NCBI GenBank assembly: GCA_903822185.1 | Contig: CAIJOA010000018.1 | Coordinates: forward strand, 1-64,000 | Source of the DNA: an uncultured Rhodospirillales bacterium | GTDB lineage: Bacteria > Pseudomonadota > Alphaproteobacteria > ATCC43930 > CGMCC-115725 | DNA length: 64,000 bases | Direction: 5' to 3' | The notes under the pieces: generated by a model | Told to the model about the DNA's origin: nothing | What the model saw: only the letters and a program-made list of their open reading frames with translations | Databases searched by the model: none | Made by a program: the position numbers and the translations under genes | Shown: one piece after another, positions 9,603 to 19,078 of the stretch | How the letters are laid out: each line of letters opens with the position of its first letter | How positions within the stretch are numbered: position 1 is the first letter of the stretch

Positions 9603-11060
9603 CTACTGGGCGCTGGCGCGTTGGTCGTCTCGCGTAACCTCGAAAGCGTAATGGAACGCCGGCAGATCCTCGCCCGGATGATCGGCTGCGTAGGTTAGCT
9701 GCGGGATGCGGAAATTGTCCGGCCGCGTTTCCTTGCCCTTATAGATCGCCGGATAAAGATCGATGAAATGCGGGCCGGGAACGCCGCTCGCCTTCAAATG
9801 AACCGTGACATCGCCCTGGCTGTTGAAGCCGCAGGCATAACCGATGTAGTTGCCGTCATAAACGAGCGTGTAGATGTTCGCGGTCTCGGTCCAGCCGACG
9901 CCTTTCAAATGAATCGTAAATTCGGTGCCGACCGGGCCGCGCGCAACGTCAAGCGGCAGGGACTTGGTGGTCACAAAATAGGTGCCGGTTTTCTTGCCGG
10001 TGGTGTCTTGCACCCAGAGACCATGCGCCCCGCCGAGATCTTCGGGCACGGTGAACTTGAAGGCGACCGCGCCTTTGTCGTCGGCCTTGGCTTCGGCGAT
10101 GACGCGGGATGATTCTTCCCAGCCATCGCCTGTCATGCGGTTGCCGGTAACGGTCGTCCAGTTGAGCTGAAGAGCCTTGCCCGGCGTGAAGCCCGTGCCG
10201 CGCACCTCGGTAGCGCCACCGACATTGGCGAACAGCGTCGTTGCTGCAAGCGCGCCGTGCACCGGCAGGTTCTTCACCGCCGTTTGCAACTGCGTTTCCG
10301 GCGCGGGCGGGAGAACCGCGTCGCCGGCCGTAATCCGGAACTGCATGTTGAAGCGTGGCCGATCCGGTACCGGGTTTTGCTGGGGGTTGAGATAGGGGAA
10401 GGTGAATTCGCCGTGCGTCAGGTCCATCACATGGAGGCCGATCGCGCCGGTCGCGGGGATGGTGAATTTGGCGACGCCATGCTGGGTGATCGTCGAAATC
10501 CAGCCAGTGAAATTATTGTCGTAGCGCAGATCCCAACTGCTCTCGAGCTCGCGCCAGCCGACGCCGTGAATCTCGATCGCAATCGGTGTTCCGATCGGAC
10601 CGCTCTCAGGCGTGACCTTCACTTGCATGTCGATCGAGAAGGCGGCTTGCGTCAGCAGACGCGTGCCTTGCTGCGCGGTGATGTCATGGAGGAAGCCGAA
10701 ATCTTCGGGGGCAACGAAGCTTGCCGCCGCGCGGCCCTGCGCATCGGTGTGGACCGTGGCGATGCGATAGGCGACCGGCTTGTAGTCGCGGCCGCGATAT
10801 TCGCCGTTATCGGCTTTCCAGCTGCCATTCACGGTGCGCCAGACGAAATCGACGTCCTGGTTCGCGGGCAGTGCCTCGGCGCTGATCTTCACGGGCGTGC
10901 CGACGGGACCATGCAGCGGCGCGACGGTCATCTTGCCGACGAAACCGTTGGCCGGTTTCGCCATCGCGGCTTCCGGGCCGAGTGCGGAAGGCTCGGTCGC
11001 GGCAAAGGCCGGAGCGGCGGTTATCAAGAAGACGGCTGTGGCGGTGCGCAAAAGATTCAT
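9603..11060 (-). CDS. Secreted protein with duplicated two-domain unit, function unknown
   Basis: A signal peptide (residues 1-20, ending AFA) is followed by four Ig-like segments in the order A-B-A-B. Segment A1 (about 50-140) and A2 (about 283-365) share a W(R/T)TVxG strand and a (V/T)(A/V)PEDxG turn. Segment B1 (about 150-245) and B2 (about 373-475) share GP(I/V)GT, GVGW, a tyrosine-rich YDxN(F/Y)xG(W/Y) and a final hydrophobic strand. The repeats suggest an internal duplication of a ~230-residue unit and an extracellular beta-sandwich protein, perhaps binding a polymer or ligand. I do not recognise a named family. No enzyme motif is visible. Confidence 0.75.
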   Translation of the reverse strand: MNLLRTATAVFLITAAPAFAATEPSALGPEAAMAKPANGFVGKMTVAPLHGPVGTPVKISAEALPANQDVDFVWRTVNGSWKADNGEYRGRDYKPVAYRIATVHTDAQGRAAASFVAPEDFGFLHDITAQQGTRLLTQAAFSIDMQVKVTPESGPIGTPIAIEIHGVGWRELESSWDLRYDNNFTGWISTITQHGVAKFTIPATGAIGLHVMDLTHGEFTFPYLNPQQNPVPDRPRFNMQFRITAGDAVLPPAPETQLQTAVKNLPVHGALAATTLFANVGGATEVRGTGFTPGKALQLNWTTVTGNRMTGDGWEESSRVIAEAKADDKGAVAFKFTVPEDLGGAHGLWVQDTTGKKTGTYFVTTKSLPLDVARGPVGTEFTIHLKGVGWTETANIYTLVYDGNYIGYACGFNSQGDVTVHLKASGVPGPHFIDLYPAIYKGKETRPDNFRIPQLTYAADHPGEDLPAFHYAFEVTRDDQRASAQ

Positions 11061-11123
11061 GCTGAAGTTCCCCCGTGAAACGCGGGGGCAGCATGGTGGC
11101 TCACAGCGTCACTGGCAAGACGG

Positions 11124-12134
11124 TCACTTGAGGAATTCGTTGGTGAACAGCGCGTCGTAAGACGGCAGCTTGTCTTCGGGCTTCATCAGCCCAGCTTCGA
11201 CATTGAGATCGTCGGCGGTGGCCAGCGACTGTGCGTCGAGCAATGGCGGCGAAGGCGACGATGCGACGACGTTGTTATAGGCCTCGGCGAGGACGGCGGG
11301 GTCTTTCACATTCAGCCGCTTGCCCAGCATCGCCATCGCCTCTTGCGGATGCTCGTGCATGAAAGCGTTTGCCTTGACCATGGCATGACCCATCTTTTCG
11401 CACAGCGAGCGATGATCGGCGCAGACCTGCTTGCGGGTCATCAGCACATTGGCGGCGATATGGGCGAGGGCGGGCGGATCGATATTGCCGGTCGTACCGT
11501 TGGCGATGACGACACCGAGTCCGTCATGCACGGCTTGCTCGACCACGGGAGAGCCCGCCGAGAAGCCGTCGATCGACCCGCGGCTCAGGGCCGCGACCTG
11601 ATCGGGGGCGGGGATGCCGGCGACGATCATATCTTTCTCGCCATCGAGGCCACCGGCCTTCGCGATCATTTTCAGATAAGCGTGCGGGATCGCATTGATC
11701 GCGCCGACGCCCATCTTCATGCCCTTCAAGATTTTCGCACGGTCGGCCAGCGGCGCGTTCGGATCGAAATGTTTTTCCTCGGCGATGCTCTTACGCAGCA
11801 CGATCCAGAAACCGGTGCGGTTATAGGTCCCGGCGATGCCGATCAACGGCTGGTTATGCGCGGCGGCGCGCGTGAGCGTTACGCCCGAACCCACCGAGAA
11901 ATCGATCGAGCCGGCAATCACGGCATTGGCCGATCCAATGCCGGTGATGACCTGCTGTGTCACCTCGAGGCCTTCGCTTTTGAAAATGCCGGCATCCTCG
12001 GCGATGTAGGCGGTGGAGAAGATGAAGGCGGTGGAGGGTAAGGCGAGACTGGTCTTTTCGACGTCGGCCTTCGCGTTCGATGCGAGGACAAGAGCAGCAA
12101 TGACGACGGCACTAAAGGCGTGAAATGACTTCAT
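11124..12134 (-). CDS. ABC transporter substrate-binding protein, NMT1/SsuA-like (group 2)
   Basis: This 336-residue protein has a signal peptide (cleavage near NAKA-DV) and the NMT1-type fold: AYIAEDAGIFKSEGLEV, VIAGSIDFSVGSG, then ADRAKILKGMKMGVG. It shares with the gene at 14868 the segments HFDPNAPLA, CEKMGHAMV-like, SPPL and the extreme C-terminus LFTNEF(L/V)K, so the two are paralogues. An AGGGAGAG ribosome-binding site precedes the ATG. A hairpin terminator at 12192-12217 separates it from the coxGSM genes upstream on the same strand, so it is probably not part of that operon. Ligand unknown. Confidence 0.9.
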   Translation of the reverse strand: MKSFHAFSAVVIAALVLASNAKADVEKTSLALPSTAFIFSTAYIAEDAGIFKSEGLEVTQQVITGIGSANAVIAGSIDFSVGSGVTLTRAAAHNQPLIGIAGTYNRTGFWIVLRKSIAEEKHFDPNAPLADRAKILKGMKMGVGAINAIPHAYLKMIAKAGGLDGEKDMIVAGIPAPDQVAALSRGSIDGFSAGSPVVEQAVHDGLGVVIANGTTGNIDPPALAHIAANVLMTRKQVCADHRSLCEKMGHAMVKANAFMHEHPQEAMAMLGKRLNVKDPAVLAEAYNNVVASSPSPPLLDAQSLATADDLNVEAGLMKPEDKLPSYDALFTNEFLK

Positions 12135-12191
12135 CGTTCTCTCCCTGTCGGCGCGCTTCTCTTTAAGTTCGGAAGCGTGCTCAAACGAAAC

Positions 12192-12217
12192 GAGGGCGTC
12201 TCGGTGGAGACGCCCTC
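12192..12217 (-). terminator. Intrinsic terminator after coxM
   Basis: An 11-bp perfect stem (GAGGGCGTCTC at 12192-12202, complement at 12207-12217) closes a GGTG loop. Read on the minus strand it is followed by GTTTCGTTTGAG, which is moderately T-rich. It sits just downstream of coxM and ends the coxG-coxS-coxM transcript. Confidence 0.72.
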
Positions 12218-12244
12218 GGCTTACTTACGTCTTGTGGTACGGCT

Positions 12245-13045
12245 TTAAAGCGTGTTGGCGTGAGCCACTGCGCGGCGGGCCATGACGTTCACGAGATGGG
12301 CGCGGTATTCCGCGCTCGCATGAATGTCCGAGTTGAGAGCGTCTTGCGGCTGGACGATGTCCTTGATCGCTTCGGGCGTGAAGGATTTCGTCAGCGCTGC
12401 TTCGAAGGCTTTCTGGCGGAAGACGTACGAGCCGGCGCCGGTGATCGCGACGCGGACTTCGCTGCCGAACTTGGCGACAAAGGCGCCGACGACGGCATAG
12501 CGCGAGGCCGGGTTCGGGAACTTCATGTACCAGGCTTTGTCCGGAATATTGAAAGCGACCTGGGTCAGGATTTCGCCTGGCTCCAACGCCGTCTCGAACA
12601 GGCCTTTGAAGAAGTCGTCAGCCTTGATCGTTCGCTTGTTGGTGGTCAGCGTCGCGTTGAGAGCGACGACGCCCGCCGGGTAATCGGCCGCCGGATCGCT
12701 GTTGGCGATTGAGCCGCCCATCGTGCCGCGGTTACGGACATGCGGATCGCCGATATGGCCGGCGAGATGGGCGAGGGCCGGAATCGCGCTTTTGACGATG
12801 TCGGAATAGGCAACGTCGAAATGACGCGTCATCGCGCCGATGACGATCGTATTGCCTTCCTTCTTGATGCCCTTGAGCTCGGCGATCTTGCCGAGATCGA
12901 TGATGTCGGAGGGCTTCGCGAGGCGCTGCTTCAAGGTCGGGATCAGCGTCATGCCGCCCGCCATGAGTTTGCCTTCCTCGGTCTTCAAGGAAAGTTCCGA
13001 GGCTTCCGCGACGCTCTTGGCTTGATGATATTCGAAATTATACAT
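12245..13045 (-). CDS. coxM: CoxM-like FAD-binding subunit of a molybdenum hydroxylase
   Basis: Start set at 13045 (MYNFEYHQAKSV), which leaves 14 bases between it and coxS and removes a non-coding extension. The 266-residue product matches the FAD-binding medium subunit of CO dehydrogenase/xanthine oxidase-type enzymes: LMAGGMTLIPTLKQRL near the N-terminus and a second flavin-contact motif, HVRNRGTMGGSIANSDPAADYP, in the middle. The CO_deh_flav_C domain fills the C-terminal third. It would pass electrons from the CoxS iron-sulfur clusters to the acceptor. No large molybdenum subunit is encoded in the window. Confidence 0.92.
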   Translation of the reverse strand: MYNFEYHQAKSVAEASELSLKTEEGKLMAGGMTLIPTLKQRLAKPSDIIDLGKIAELKGIKKEGNTIVIGAMTRHFDVAYSDIVKSAIPALAHLAGHIGDPHVRNRGTMGGSIANSDPAADYPAGVVALNATLTTNKRTIKADDFFKGLFETALEPGEILTQVAFNIPDKAWYMKFPNPASRYAVVGAFVAKFGSEVRVAITGAGSYVFRQKAFEAALTKSFTPEAIKDIVQPQDALNSDIHASAEYRAHLVNVMARRAVAHANTL

Positions 13046-13059
13046 GCTGCCGCGCTCCC

Positions 13060-13530
<471 letters not shown>

Positions 13531-13619
13531 TCGCTTCTCTCCCCTAAATCTAAGACCTTAATACCCAAGTTTCGTGCGCGGCGGCGCTCTGGTCAAGCCT
13601 CGCCACGACGTCCCTCAAT

Positions 13620-14315
13620 TTATCGCGTGAAATAGTATAGCAGTCCGGCGACCACGACGGCCAGGATTGCGACCCACACTGTAGGCGAGAGTCGCCCTGA
13701 AGAGGCGGGGGCGGCCATCGGCTGAACCGCCGGCGTCGGTGTCTGAACGGTCGCGCTCGGCGGCGGGGGCATCTGCGCAACATAGGGCGCATCGGCTGCG
13801 CCGGGGGTGGCGCCGTCCGGTGTCGCCGCGATCGAAGCGGCAGGCGCCGCGACCGCCGGGGTTTCGGCCGCCGAGGCGGCGCCGACGACAGCCGCGAATT
13901 TGGCAAAGAAGGCTTCGGCCATCTGGCGCGCGGTCGCGTCGATCAAGCGTGAGCCGATCTGCGCCAGCTTGCCGCCGACATTGGCCTCGACCTTATAGCT
14001 GAGCTTGGTGCCCGCGCCGTCGTCGGTCAGGCTGACGGTCGCGCCGCCTTTGGCGAAGCCCGCCGGGCCGCCGGTGCCTTCGCCGGAAATCTTATAGCCG
14101 TTCGGCGGGTCGCGATCCGAAATCGTGACCTTGCCGCCGAATTTCGCGCTGACCGGTCCCACCTTGGCGCGCACGGTCGCCGTCATCTGGGTATCGGACT
14201 GCATTTCGATGGTTTCGCAGCCGGGTATGCATTGCTTCAAAATCGCGATATCGTTGAGCGCGTCATAGACTTTCTGACGCGGGGCCGGGACGTGATATTC
14301 ACCGGTCATATCCAT
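13620..14315 (-). CDS. coxG: CoxG-like SRPBCC protein with C-terminal membrane anchor
   Basis: Residues 1-150 form an SRPBCC/CoxG domain, seen in EYHVPAPRQKVYDALND, CIPGCETIE and VGPVSAKFGGKVTISDRDPP. After this comes a Pro/Ala-rich linker (about residues 150-205) and a terminal hydrophobic helix, PTVWVAILAVVVAGLLYYF. In Oligotropha, CoxG is reported to help anchor CO dehydrogenase to the membrane, which fits this design. It precedes coxS on the same strand with an ~90-base gap. The domain assignment is firm; the anchoring role is inferred from the family and from the visible helix. Confidence 0.9.
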   Translation of the reverse strand: MDMTGEYHVPAPRQKVYDALNDIAILKQCIPGCETIEMQSDTQMTATVRAKVGPVSAKFGGKVTISDRDPPNGYKISGEGTGGPAGFAKGGATVSLTDDGAGTKLSYKVEANVGGKLAQIGSRLIDATARQMAEAFFAKFAAVVGAASAAETPAVAAPAASIAATPDGATPGAADAPYVAQMPPPPSATVQTPTPAVQPMAAPASSGRLSPTVWVAILAVVVAGLLYYFTR

Positions 14316-14447
14316 TGAAGAAATCTCCCAAATTCTGCCGAAAATTCAGGCAAGAAGCTAGCGCGGGCCGGTTGGTGGGGCAAGCGGCGGTGGCGTGACG
14401 ATCATGCATAAGCCCATGACGGCTCGCGATAGCGACAGGCTTTCTGA

Positions 14448-14810
14448 CTATTTAGAACGGTCTAGCGTGACGACCGAACCGGTGCAGGAACTGCCCGACG
14501 GCGAGGTGTAGGTGCCGCTGAAGGAATTATCCTTGAACTGACCTTTGATGAGGCCGGTCTTGGTCGAGAACGAGCCGTCGTCTGCAATTGTCCCGGCGAA
14601 CGGAAAGCCGATGCTGCCGATCTGACCGCGGCCGACGAGGTTGTTGTTGGTCGCCGTTGCCTTAAAGCTGCCGGCGCAGACATCGACGCCGATGCGGGCG
14701 CTTCGGCCACTCATCTCGCCATCCCAATTACCGTCGAACGCATTGCCGGCGAAGGCGGCGTGGCTAAAGAGGAGTGTCGATACGCCCAAGATGGCAAAAG
14801 CGATCTTCAA
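14448..14810 (-). CDS. Small secreted protein, unknown function
   Basis: This 120-residue protein has a signal peptide ending in AFA and a mature part of about 99 residues with two cysteines (VCAGSF and SSCTGSV) that could form a disulfide. The beta-rich pattern (NAFDGNWDGEMSG, GTYTSPSGSSCTGSV) repeats polar strands and turns, typical of a small periplasmic beta-barrel or lipocalin-like fold. I do not recognise a named family. It lies between coxG and a binding-protein gene on the same strand; a link to either is not shown. Confidence 0.72.
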   Translation of the reverse strand: MKIAFAILGVSTLLFSHAAFAGNAFDGNWDGEMSGRSARIGVDVCAGSFKATATNNNLVGRGQIGSIGFPFAGTIADDGSFSTKTGLIKGQFKDNSFSGTYTSPSGSSCTGSVVTLDRSK

Positions 14811-14867
14811 GATTTCCTCCGTCGCATTATCAATGAGGGACGAAGTTAGCCCCGAGGTGTTGTCGGG

Positions 14868-15878
14868 TCACTTCACGAATTCATTGGTGAACAGGTCGTC
14901 ATAGGACGCCACCTTGTCCTCGGGCATCAGGAACCCGGCCTTGCTGTTCATCAGATCGCCATTCTGCAAAGCCGAAAGGGTCGTGAGCGGCGGCGACTGC
15001 GTCATGCGGCGAACCGCATCGTACGAACTAGCCAGCACGTTTTCGTTGATCGCCGGGAAGCGTTTTTTCAGGATCGCGAAAGCCTCGTCCTTGCGTTCCA
15101 TCAGGAACGACGACGCCAAGACCATCGAATGGCCCATCTTGATGCAGATGGAGCGATGCTCGGCGCAGAATTGCGGCCGCGTGATCACCATGGCGGAAGC
15201 GACCGGCGATAGATCGGCAGGTTCGCCGTTGGTGCCGTCGGCGACGACGACCGCCGTGCCGTCGTAAACCACCTGTTGCGGATAAGGCAGGCTGACCGCC
15301 ATGCCGTCGATCGCGCGGCGCGAGAATGCGGCCAGCAGATCGGGACCGCCCATCATGGCGACCGTGATGCTGTTCGGATCGACGCCGCCGGCATTGGCGA
15401 TGACTTTCAAAAAAGAGTCCGCGACGGAGCCGACACCCGTGATCGCCATCGTCCTGCCCTTCAGCACTTTCGCGCGTTCGGCCAAGGGCGCGTTCGGATC
15501 GAAATGAGCTGTCTCGGCGAGTTCCTTGCGCAGAACAATGATCTGGCCGTTCTGATTGTTCAGCTCGGCGATCGCCAATAATTTTTGCCCGTGCGCCGCG
15601 GCCCGCGTGATCGAACCGCCGGTCGAAAGCGCGAAGTCCGCCGATCCGGCGATGACGGCGTTCATCGTTGCGAGACCGGCGACGTTGACGACCTTCACGT
15701 CGAGCTGTTGCTGTTCCCAGATATGCGCGTCTTCGGCGATATACATGGCGAGGAACGGCACGATCGCTGGCGTCGCCGCCAAATTCGTATGCTCGATCTC
15801 GGCATGGGCCGGCGCGGCGCAGACGGCCAGCGAGAACAAGGCGGTGTAAAAGCGCGCACGGAATGCGGGTATCGACAT
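14868..15878 (-). CDS. ABC transporter substrate-binding protein, NMT1/SsuA-like (group 2)
   Basis: Start chosen at 15878, which has AAAAGGGGA 7-15 bases upstream; a start six codons earlier is possible. The 336-residue protein has a signal peptide ending AHA and the same group 2 features as the gene at 11124: HFDPNAPLAERAKVLKG, CIKMGHSMV, SPPL and LFTNEFVK at the end. The two are clearly paralogues separated by coxGSM. It is divergent from the group 1 protein at 15987, with ~108 bases between starts. No transporter partner is present. Ligand unknown. Confidence 0.9.
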   Translation of the reverse strand: MSIPAFRARFYTALFSLAVCAAPAHAEIEHTNLAATPAIVPFLAMYIAEDAHIWEQQQLDVKVVNVAGLATMNAVIAGSADFALSTGGSITRAAAHGQKLLAIAELNNQNGQIIVLRKELAETAHFDPNAPLAERAKVLKGRTMAITGVGSVADSFLKVIANAGGVDPNSITVAMMGGPDLLAAFSRRAIDGMAVSLPYPQQVVYDGTAVVVADGTNGEPADLSPVASAMVITRPQFCAEHRSICIKMGHSMVLASSFLMERKDEAFAILKKRFPAINENVLASSYDAVRRMTQSPPLTTLSALQNGDLMNSKAGFLMPEDKVASYDDLFTNEFVK

Positions 15879-15986
15879 GGCGTTTCCCCTTTTCATTGGC
15901 CGTCGCTTTTGAGACTCTCGCGGCCTTGTCGGGTTCAGCCTATCATAGGCAACAGATAACGAGAAACATGCGTAATGGAGAATCGG

Positions 15987-17000
15987 GTGACGGGCCTAAG
16001 AGAAAATGTTTTCGCTGTTGCGATGTCGATGGCCGTCTTGGCGCTTGGCGCGTCCGGCGCGCAGGCGGAAGCGGTTAAGATCGGGCTGTCGAAATCGACC
16101 ACGGCGGGCGGCATTTTCATCGCCAAGGAAAAAGGCTATTTCGCTGCCGAGGGCATTGAGCCGGAATTCGTGATGTTCGATTCATCCGAACCGATCGCTG
16201 TCGCGGTGGCGTCGGGTGCAATCGATTTCGGCCATACCGGCGCATCGGCGGGGCTCTACCAACTGGCCGGGCAGGGCGTCCTCAAGGTCATCGCCGCCGC
16301 GAGCCGCGAAGCGCCCAGCTTTCGCGTCAACGGAATCGTTGCCTCGAACCGCGCCTATGACGCGGGCGTCAAATCGCTGAAGGATCTCGGCGGTCATTCC
16401 GTCGCGATTTCGCAATTCGGTTCGCCGCCGCATTACAGCCTGTCGCTGATCGAAGAAAAATACGGCGTTGAGCCGAAGTCCGTGCGCGTCACCGCACTGC
16501 AATCGAACCCCAACATCCTGTCGGCCCTGACCGGGGGGACCGTCGATGCCAGCGTGATGCTGGCGGCGGCCTTTATGCCGGCGGTTGATCGCGGTGAGAT
16601 GAAACTGCTCGGCTTCGTCGGCGACGAGGCGGCGTGGCAAACCGGGGTCGTGTTCACCGCGACCAAAATCGCGAACGACCGGCACGATACCGTCGCGCAT
16701 TTCCTCAGCGCGGTGCGCAAGGGCAAGCGCGATTATTACGATGCCTTCATCGACGCCAACGGCCGCCGCCATGACGGCCCGACCGCGCCGGCGATGCTGG
16801 CGATCATCGCGAAATACCTCAATCAGCCGATCGAGCAACTGACGCCCGCCATCGCCTATGTCGATCCCGAAGGCCGGCTCGATATCAAAGACGTGATCCA
16901 TCAGGTCGAATGGTTCCGCGGCCAGGGCATGATCAAAGGCACGTTCGATCCGGCGACGGTGATCGATACGCGTTACATCATCCCGCTGCCGGGGAAGTGA
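15987..17000 (+). CDS. ABC transporter substrate-binding protein, NMT1/SsuA-like (group 1)
   Basis: GTG at 15987 is preferred because GGAG lies 7 bases upstream; an ATG four codons earlier overlaps that site. The 337-residue product has a signal peptide ending AQA and a mature domain with GYFAAEGIEPEFVMFDS, AVASGAIDFGHTG, LQSNPNILSALTGGTVDAS and the C-terminal YIIPLPGK. It shares these motifs with the proteins at 7901 and 42328, making a group of three. It probably binds a small anion or organic ligand in the periplasm, but the ligand is unknown and no permease is nearby. Confidence 0.9.
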   Translation: MTGLRENVFAVAMSMAVLALGASGAQAEAVKIGLSKSTTAGGIFIAKEKGYFAAEGIEPEFVMFDSSEPIAVAVASGAIDFGHTGASAGLYQLAGQGVLKVIAAASREAPSFRVNGIVASNRAYDAGVKSLKDLGGHSVAISQFGSPPHYSLSLIEEKYGVEPKSVRVTALQSNPNILSALTGGTVDASVMLAAAFMPAVDRGEMKLLGFVGDEAAWQTGVVFTATKIANDRHDTVAHFLSAVRKGKRDYYDAFIDANGRRHDGPTAPAMLAIIAKYLNQPIEQLTPAIAYVDPEGRLDIKDVIHQVEWFRGQGMIKGTFDPATVIDTRYIIPLPGK

Positions 17001-17080
17001 ACGACGGGGCCGCCATAAAACGGGCTGTGGAAAGAAGAGAAGGCTGTTAGACTTCGGCAACGAACCGATCGGGGGATCGT

Positions 17081-18406
17081 ATGTGGGGCTGCGTGAGGGT
17101 TTCGATCTGGGCGGTTGTTGCGGCAACGATCTTAATGTCGTTCGCACCAGATGCGCGCGCCGATAGCTGCGAGACCTTTCCCGGCTCGCAGGTTTATACC
17201 GATCAAAATTGCGATAAGCCTTACGACGGCGCGCCAAAAAAGTCGGCGCCGCCTGCGGTGAAAAAGACTCAGCAAGATAAGGCACTGCGTGATGCCCTGC
17301 GCAAGCGCCTGCAGGAAGGCAGTTCCAGCACCGAAACGAGCCGAACCCAAACCGCGGATGCGCTCGACCGACGGGTCATCGATGCCCGCGCGCGGGTCGA
17401 TGCCGCCTTGAAAGATTCGAACGCGCCGGGTGCCAAGCAGCGTTACGACAAGGCGATGAGCGATCTGCGCCACGCTTATGATGACGGCATCAAAGCTTTC
17501 CCGGATAAAGCCGACGATCTTCGTAATCTGAGGGATGGCGACCTTGCCGGTGCCACCGGACGTGCAATGGATGCCGCCTGGAACGCGCCCGCGATGGCGA
17601 ATAATGCACCGGCTGGGCCTTCCGGGCCGGCCAATATCGGATCGGGAAACGGCTTCGTCTATGTCTGCGATGCGGCGATCGCCGGGGGCAACAACGTCTC
17701 GTGCCGCGAGATTTCGCCGGATGGCAAGGAGTGTCTCGCGGTGACATTGGCCGACGGCGATATGGGCTGGCGCGACAGCACCGCGACGCCGTGCCGCAAG
17801 GACGACCTCGCTCAACGCAAAGCCTATCTCGCCGCGAACCCCGATGCCGCGGCGGCAGCAGCGGGAACGCCGAGCGCGTTTCGCTTGGACAATCCGACTT
17901 GTCAGGCCATCGTCCAGAATTATGTCGCGGCGGCGCGGGCCAATGACGGCCCGAATGCGTCGGCAGGGCTGATCGCGCTGAAACAGGCGGGCGGCTGCGG
18001 TGTCCTCAAGGATACGGCGGCGGATAATGACCCGCGTTTTCTCTCTCGCGGCGATACGCCGATGCTGGATCAGACCGCGCTGGCTTGTGACCAACATCCG
18101 CAGGAATGCGCGCAGATCGCCGCGCAACTGAAGGCCGGTACCTCGTCGGGTGCGATTGCCGCGATGTACAGCAATGCGATCGGCATCGGGCTTCAGGTTG
18201 GCCTGGCGATGGGGCAGGGCGTTCTTGCCGCGCAACAAGCGAGCATGCCGGCGCCGCGTCATGTGCAATCGAATATGAACAGTCTCGCACCGTCCCGTAT
18301 CCGCAATGGCTCCGGCCAAGGCTCCCCGACCCGTGCCGTGCGGTCCCCACCGCCGCCCGTTTCAACCTGTAAGATTGGCGGTGCCGGCTGGTGTACCGCG
18401 CTCTGA
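17081..18406 (+). CDS. Secreted cysteine-containing protein, unknown function
   Basis: This 441-residue protein has a signal peptide ending ARA and an N-terminal segment, DSCETFPGSQVYTDQNCDKPY, like a DUF4124-type start. An Ala/Lys/Arg-rich helical region follows (about residues 60-150), then three cysteine-containing blocks (VYVCDAAIAGGNNVSCREI, CLAVTL...CRKDD, CQAIVQ...GCGVL). The last 70 residues are Met/Gln/Ser/Pro-rich. It looks periplasmic with several disulfides. A lipoprotein gene follows 22 bases downstream, so the two may form one unit. I do not recognise a family. Confidence 0.72.
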   Translation: MWGCVRVSIWAVVAATILMSFAPDARADSCETFPGSQVYTDQNCDKPYDGAPKKSAPPAVKKTQQDKALRDALRKRLQEGSSSTETSRTQTADALDRRVIDARARVDAALKDSNAPGAKQRYDKAMSDLRHAYDDGIKAFPDKADDLRNLRDGDLAGATGRAMDAAWNAPAMANNAPAGPSGPANIGSGNGFVYVCDAAIAGGNNVSCREISPDGKECLAVTLADGDMGWRDSTATPCRKDDLAQRKAYLAANPDAAAAAAGTPSAFRLDNPTCQAIVQNYVAAARANDGPNASAGLIALKQAGGCGVLKDTAADNDPRFLSRGDTPMLDQTALACDQHPQECAQIAAQLKAGTSSGAIAAMYSNAIGIGLQVGLAMGQGVLAAQQASMPAPRHVQSNMNSLAPSRIRNGSGQGSPTRAVRSPPPPVSTCKIGGAGWCTAL

Positions 18407-18428
18407 CATCCTCATTCGGAGAAAGAAT

Positions 18429-19040
18429 ATGGCCATGAGAAGCCTTGTCCTCCTGATCGTCGCAGTCGTCCTCGCCGGTTGCGGGTCCGGACCGCCGCAG
18501 CCGATTTACGGCGACGCGTTCAAGAATATTTATAATCAGAGCGCGTCTTCGGTGCCGGTGGATAAGCCGGCGACCGTGCAGCAGCCGGTCGGCATCATTC
18601 TTAGCGATAACGTCGAAGCGTATTTCGGCTTCATCCAGAAGAGCAATGAGTATTGGAGTAAGATCGTCCCCGCATCGTTGACCAATAATGTCGCGATCGC
18701 CGATTCCGATCCGCATTATATCAGCGAGCGTGTGCTGACCCTTATCAAGCGGCGTTACCCGACGGCCGCGCTTATTCATGATTTCAAAGAGGCAGTTGGA
18801 ACCGGCAAGAAGGGCGTGTTCCTCGTCGATATCAAGCCCGTGCTCGGCGGCAGCAGCTTCAAGACCACCACGGTCGATATCAGCCTCTATGTCTTCGACG
18901 CCAAGATGAATCCGGTATCGACGGTGTCGGGCCATGGCGAAGGGGTTATTCCCTATCCGGGGACCGACGGCCGCGTTCAGGTCTCTACGGACGCCGCGAT
19001 CCAGCAACTCGATGCGAAGATGTCCGCGCTCATACACTAA
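18429..19040 (+). CDS. Lipoprotein, unknown function
   Basis: The start at 18429 follows GGAGAAAGAAT and opens with a lipoprotein signal, LLIVAVVLAGCGSG, so the mature protein is anchored through the cysteine near residue 19. The 203-residue product contains GIILSDNVEAYFGFIQKSNEYW and ends with AAIQQLDAKMSALIH. Its pattern suggests an outer- or inner-membrane-anchored periplasmic domain with mixed alpha/beta structure. No named family is recognised. It lies immediately after the secreted 441-residue protein and before a flavin-dependent monooxygenase. Confidence 0.78.
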   Translation: MAMRSLVLLIVAVVLAGCGSGPPQPIYGDAFKNIYNQSASSVPVDKPATVQQPVGIILSDNVEAYFGFIQKSNEYWSKIVPASLTNNVAIADSDPHYISERVLTLIKRRYPTAALIHDFKEAVGTGKKGVFLVDIKPVLGGSSFKTTTVDISLYVFDAKMNPVSTVSGHGEGVIPYPGTDGRVQVSTDAAIQQLDAKMSALIH

Positions 19041-19078
19041 GCTGAATTCCGAAAGACGTTTGGGTTGAGGAAGCGCGG

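Noticed and set aside
16182-18319. Long minus-strand frames opposite the binding protein at 15987 and the secreted protein at 17081
   Set aside because: They are Arg/His-rich and overlap genes with signal peptides and recognisable folds; typical mirror frames of GC-rich coding DNA.
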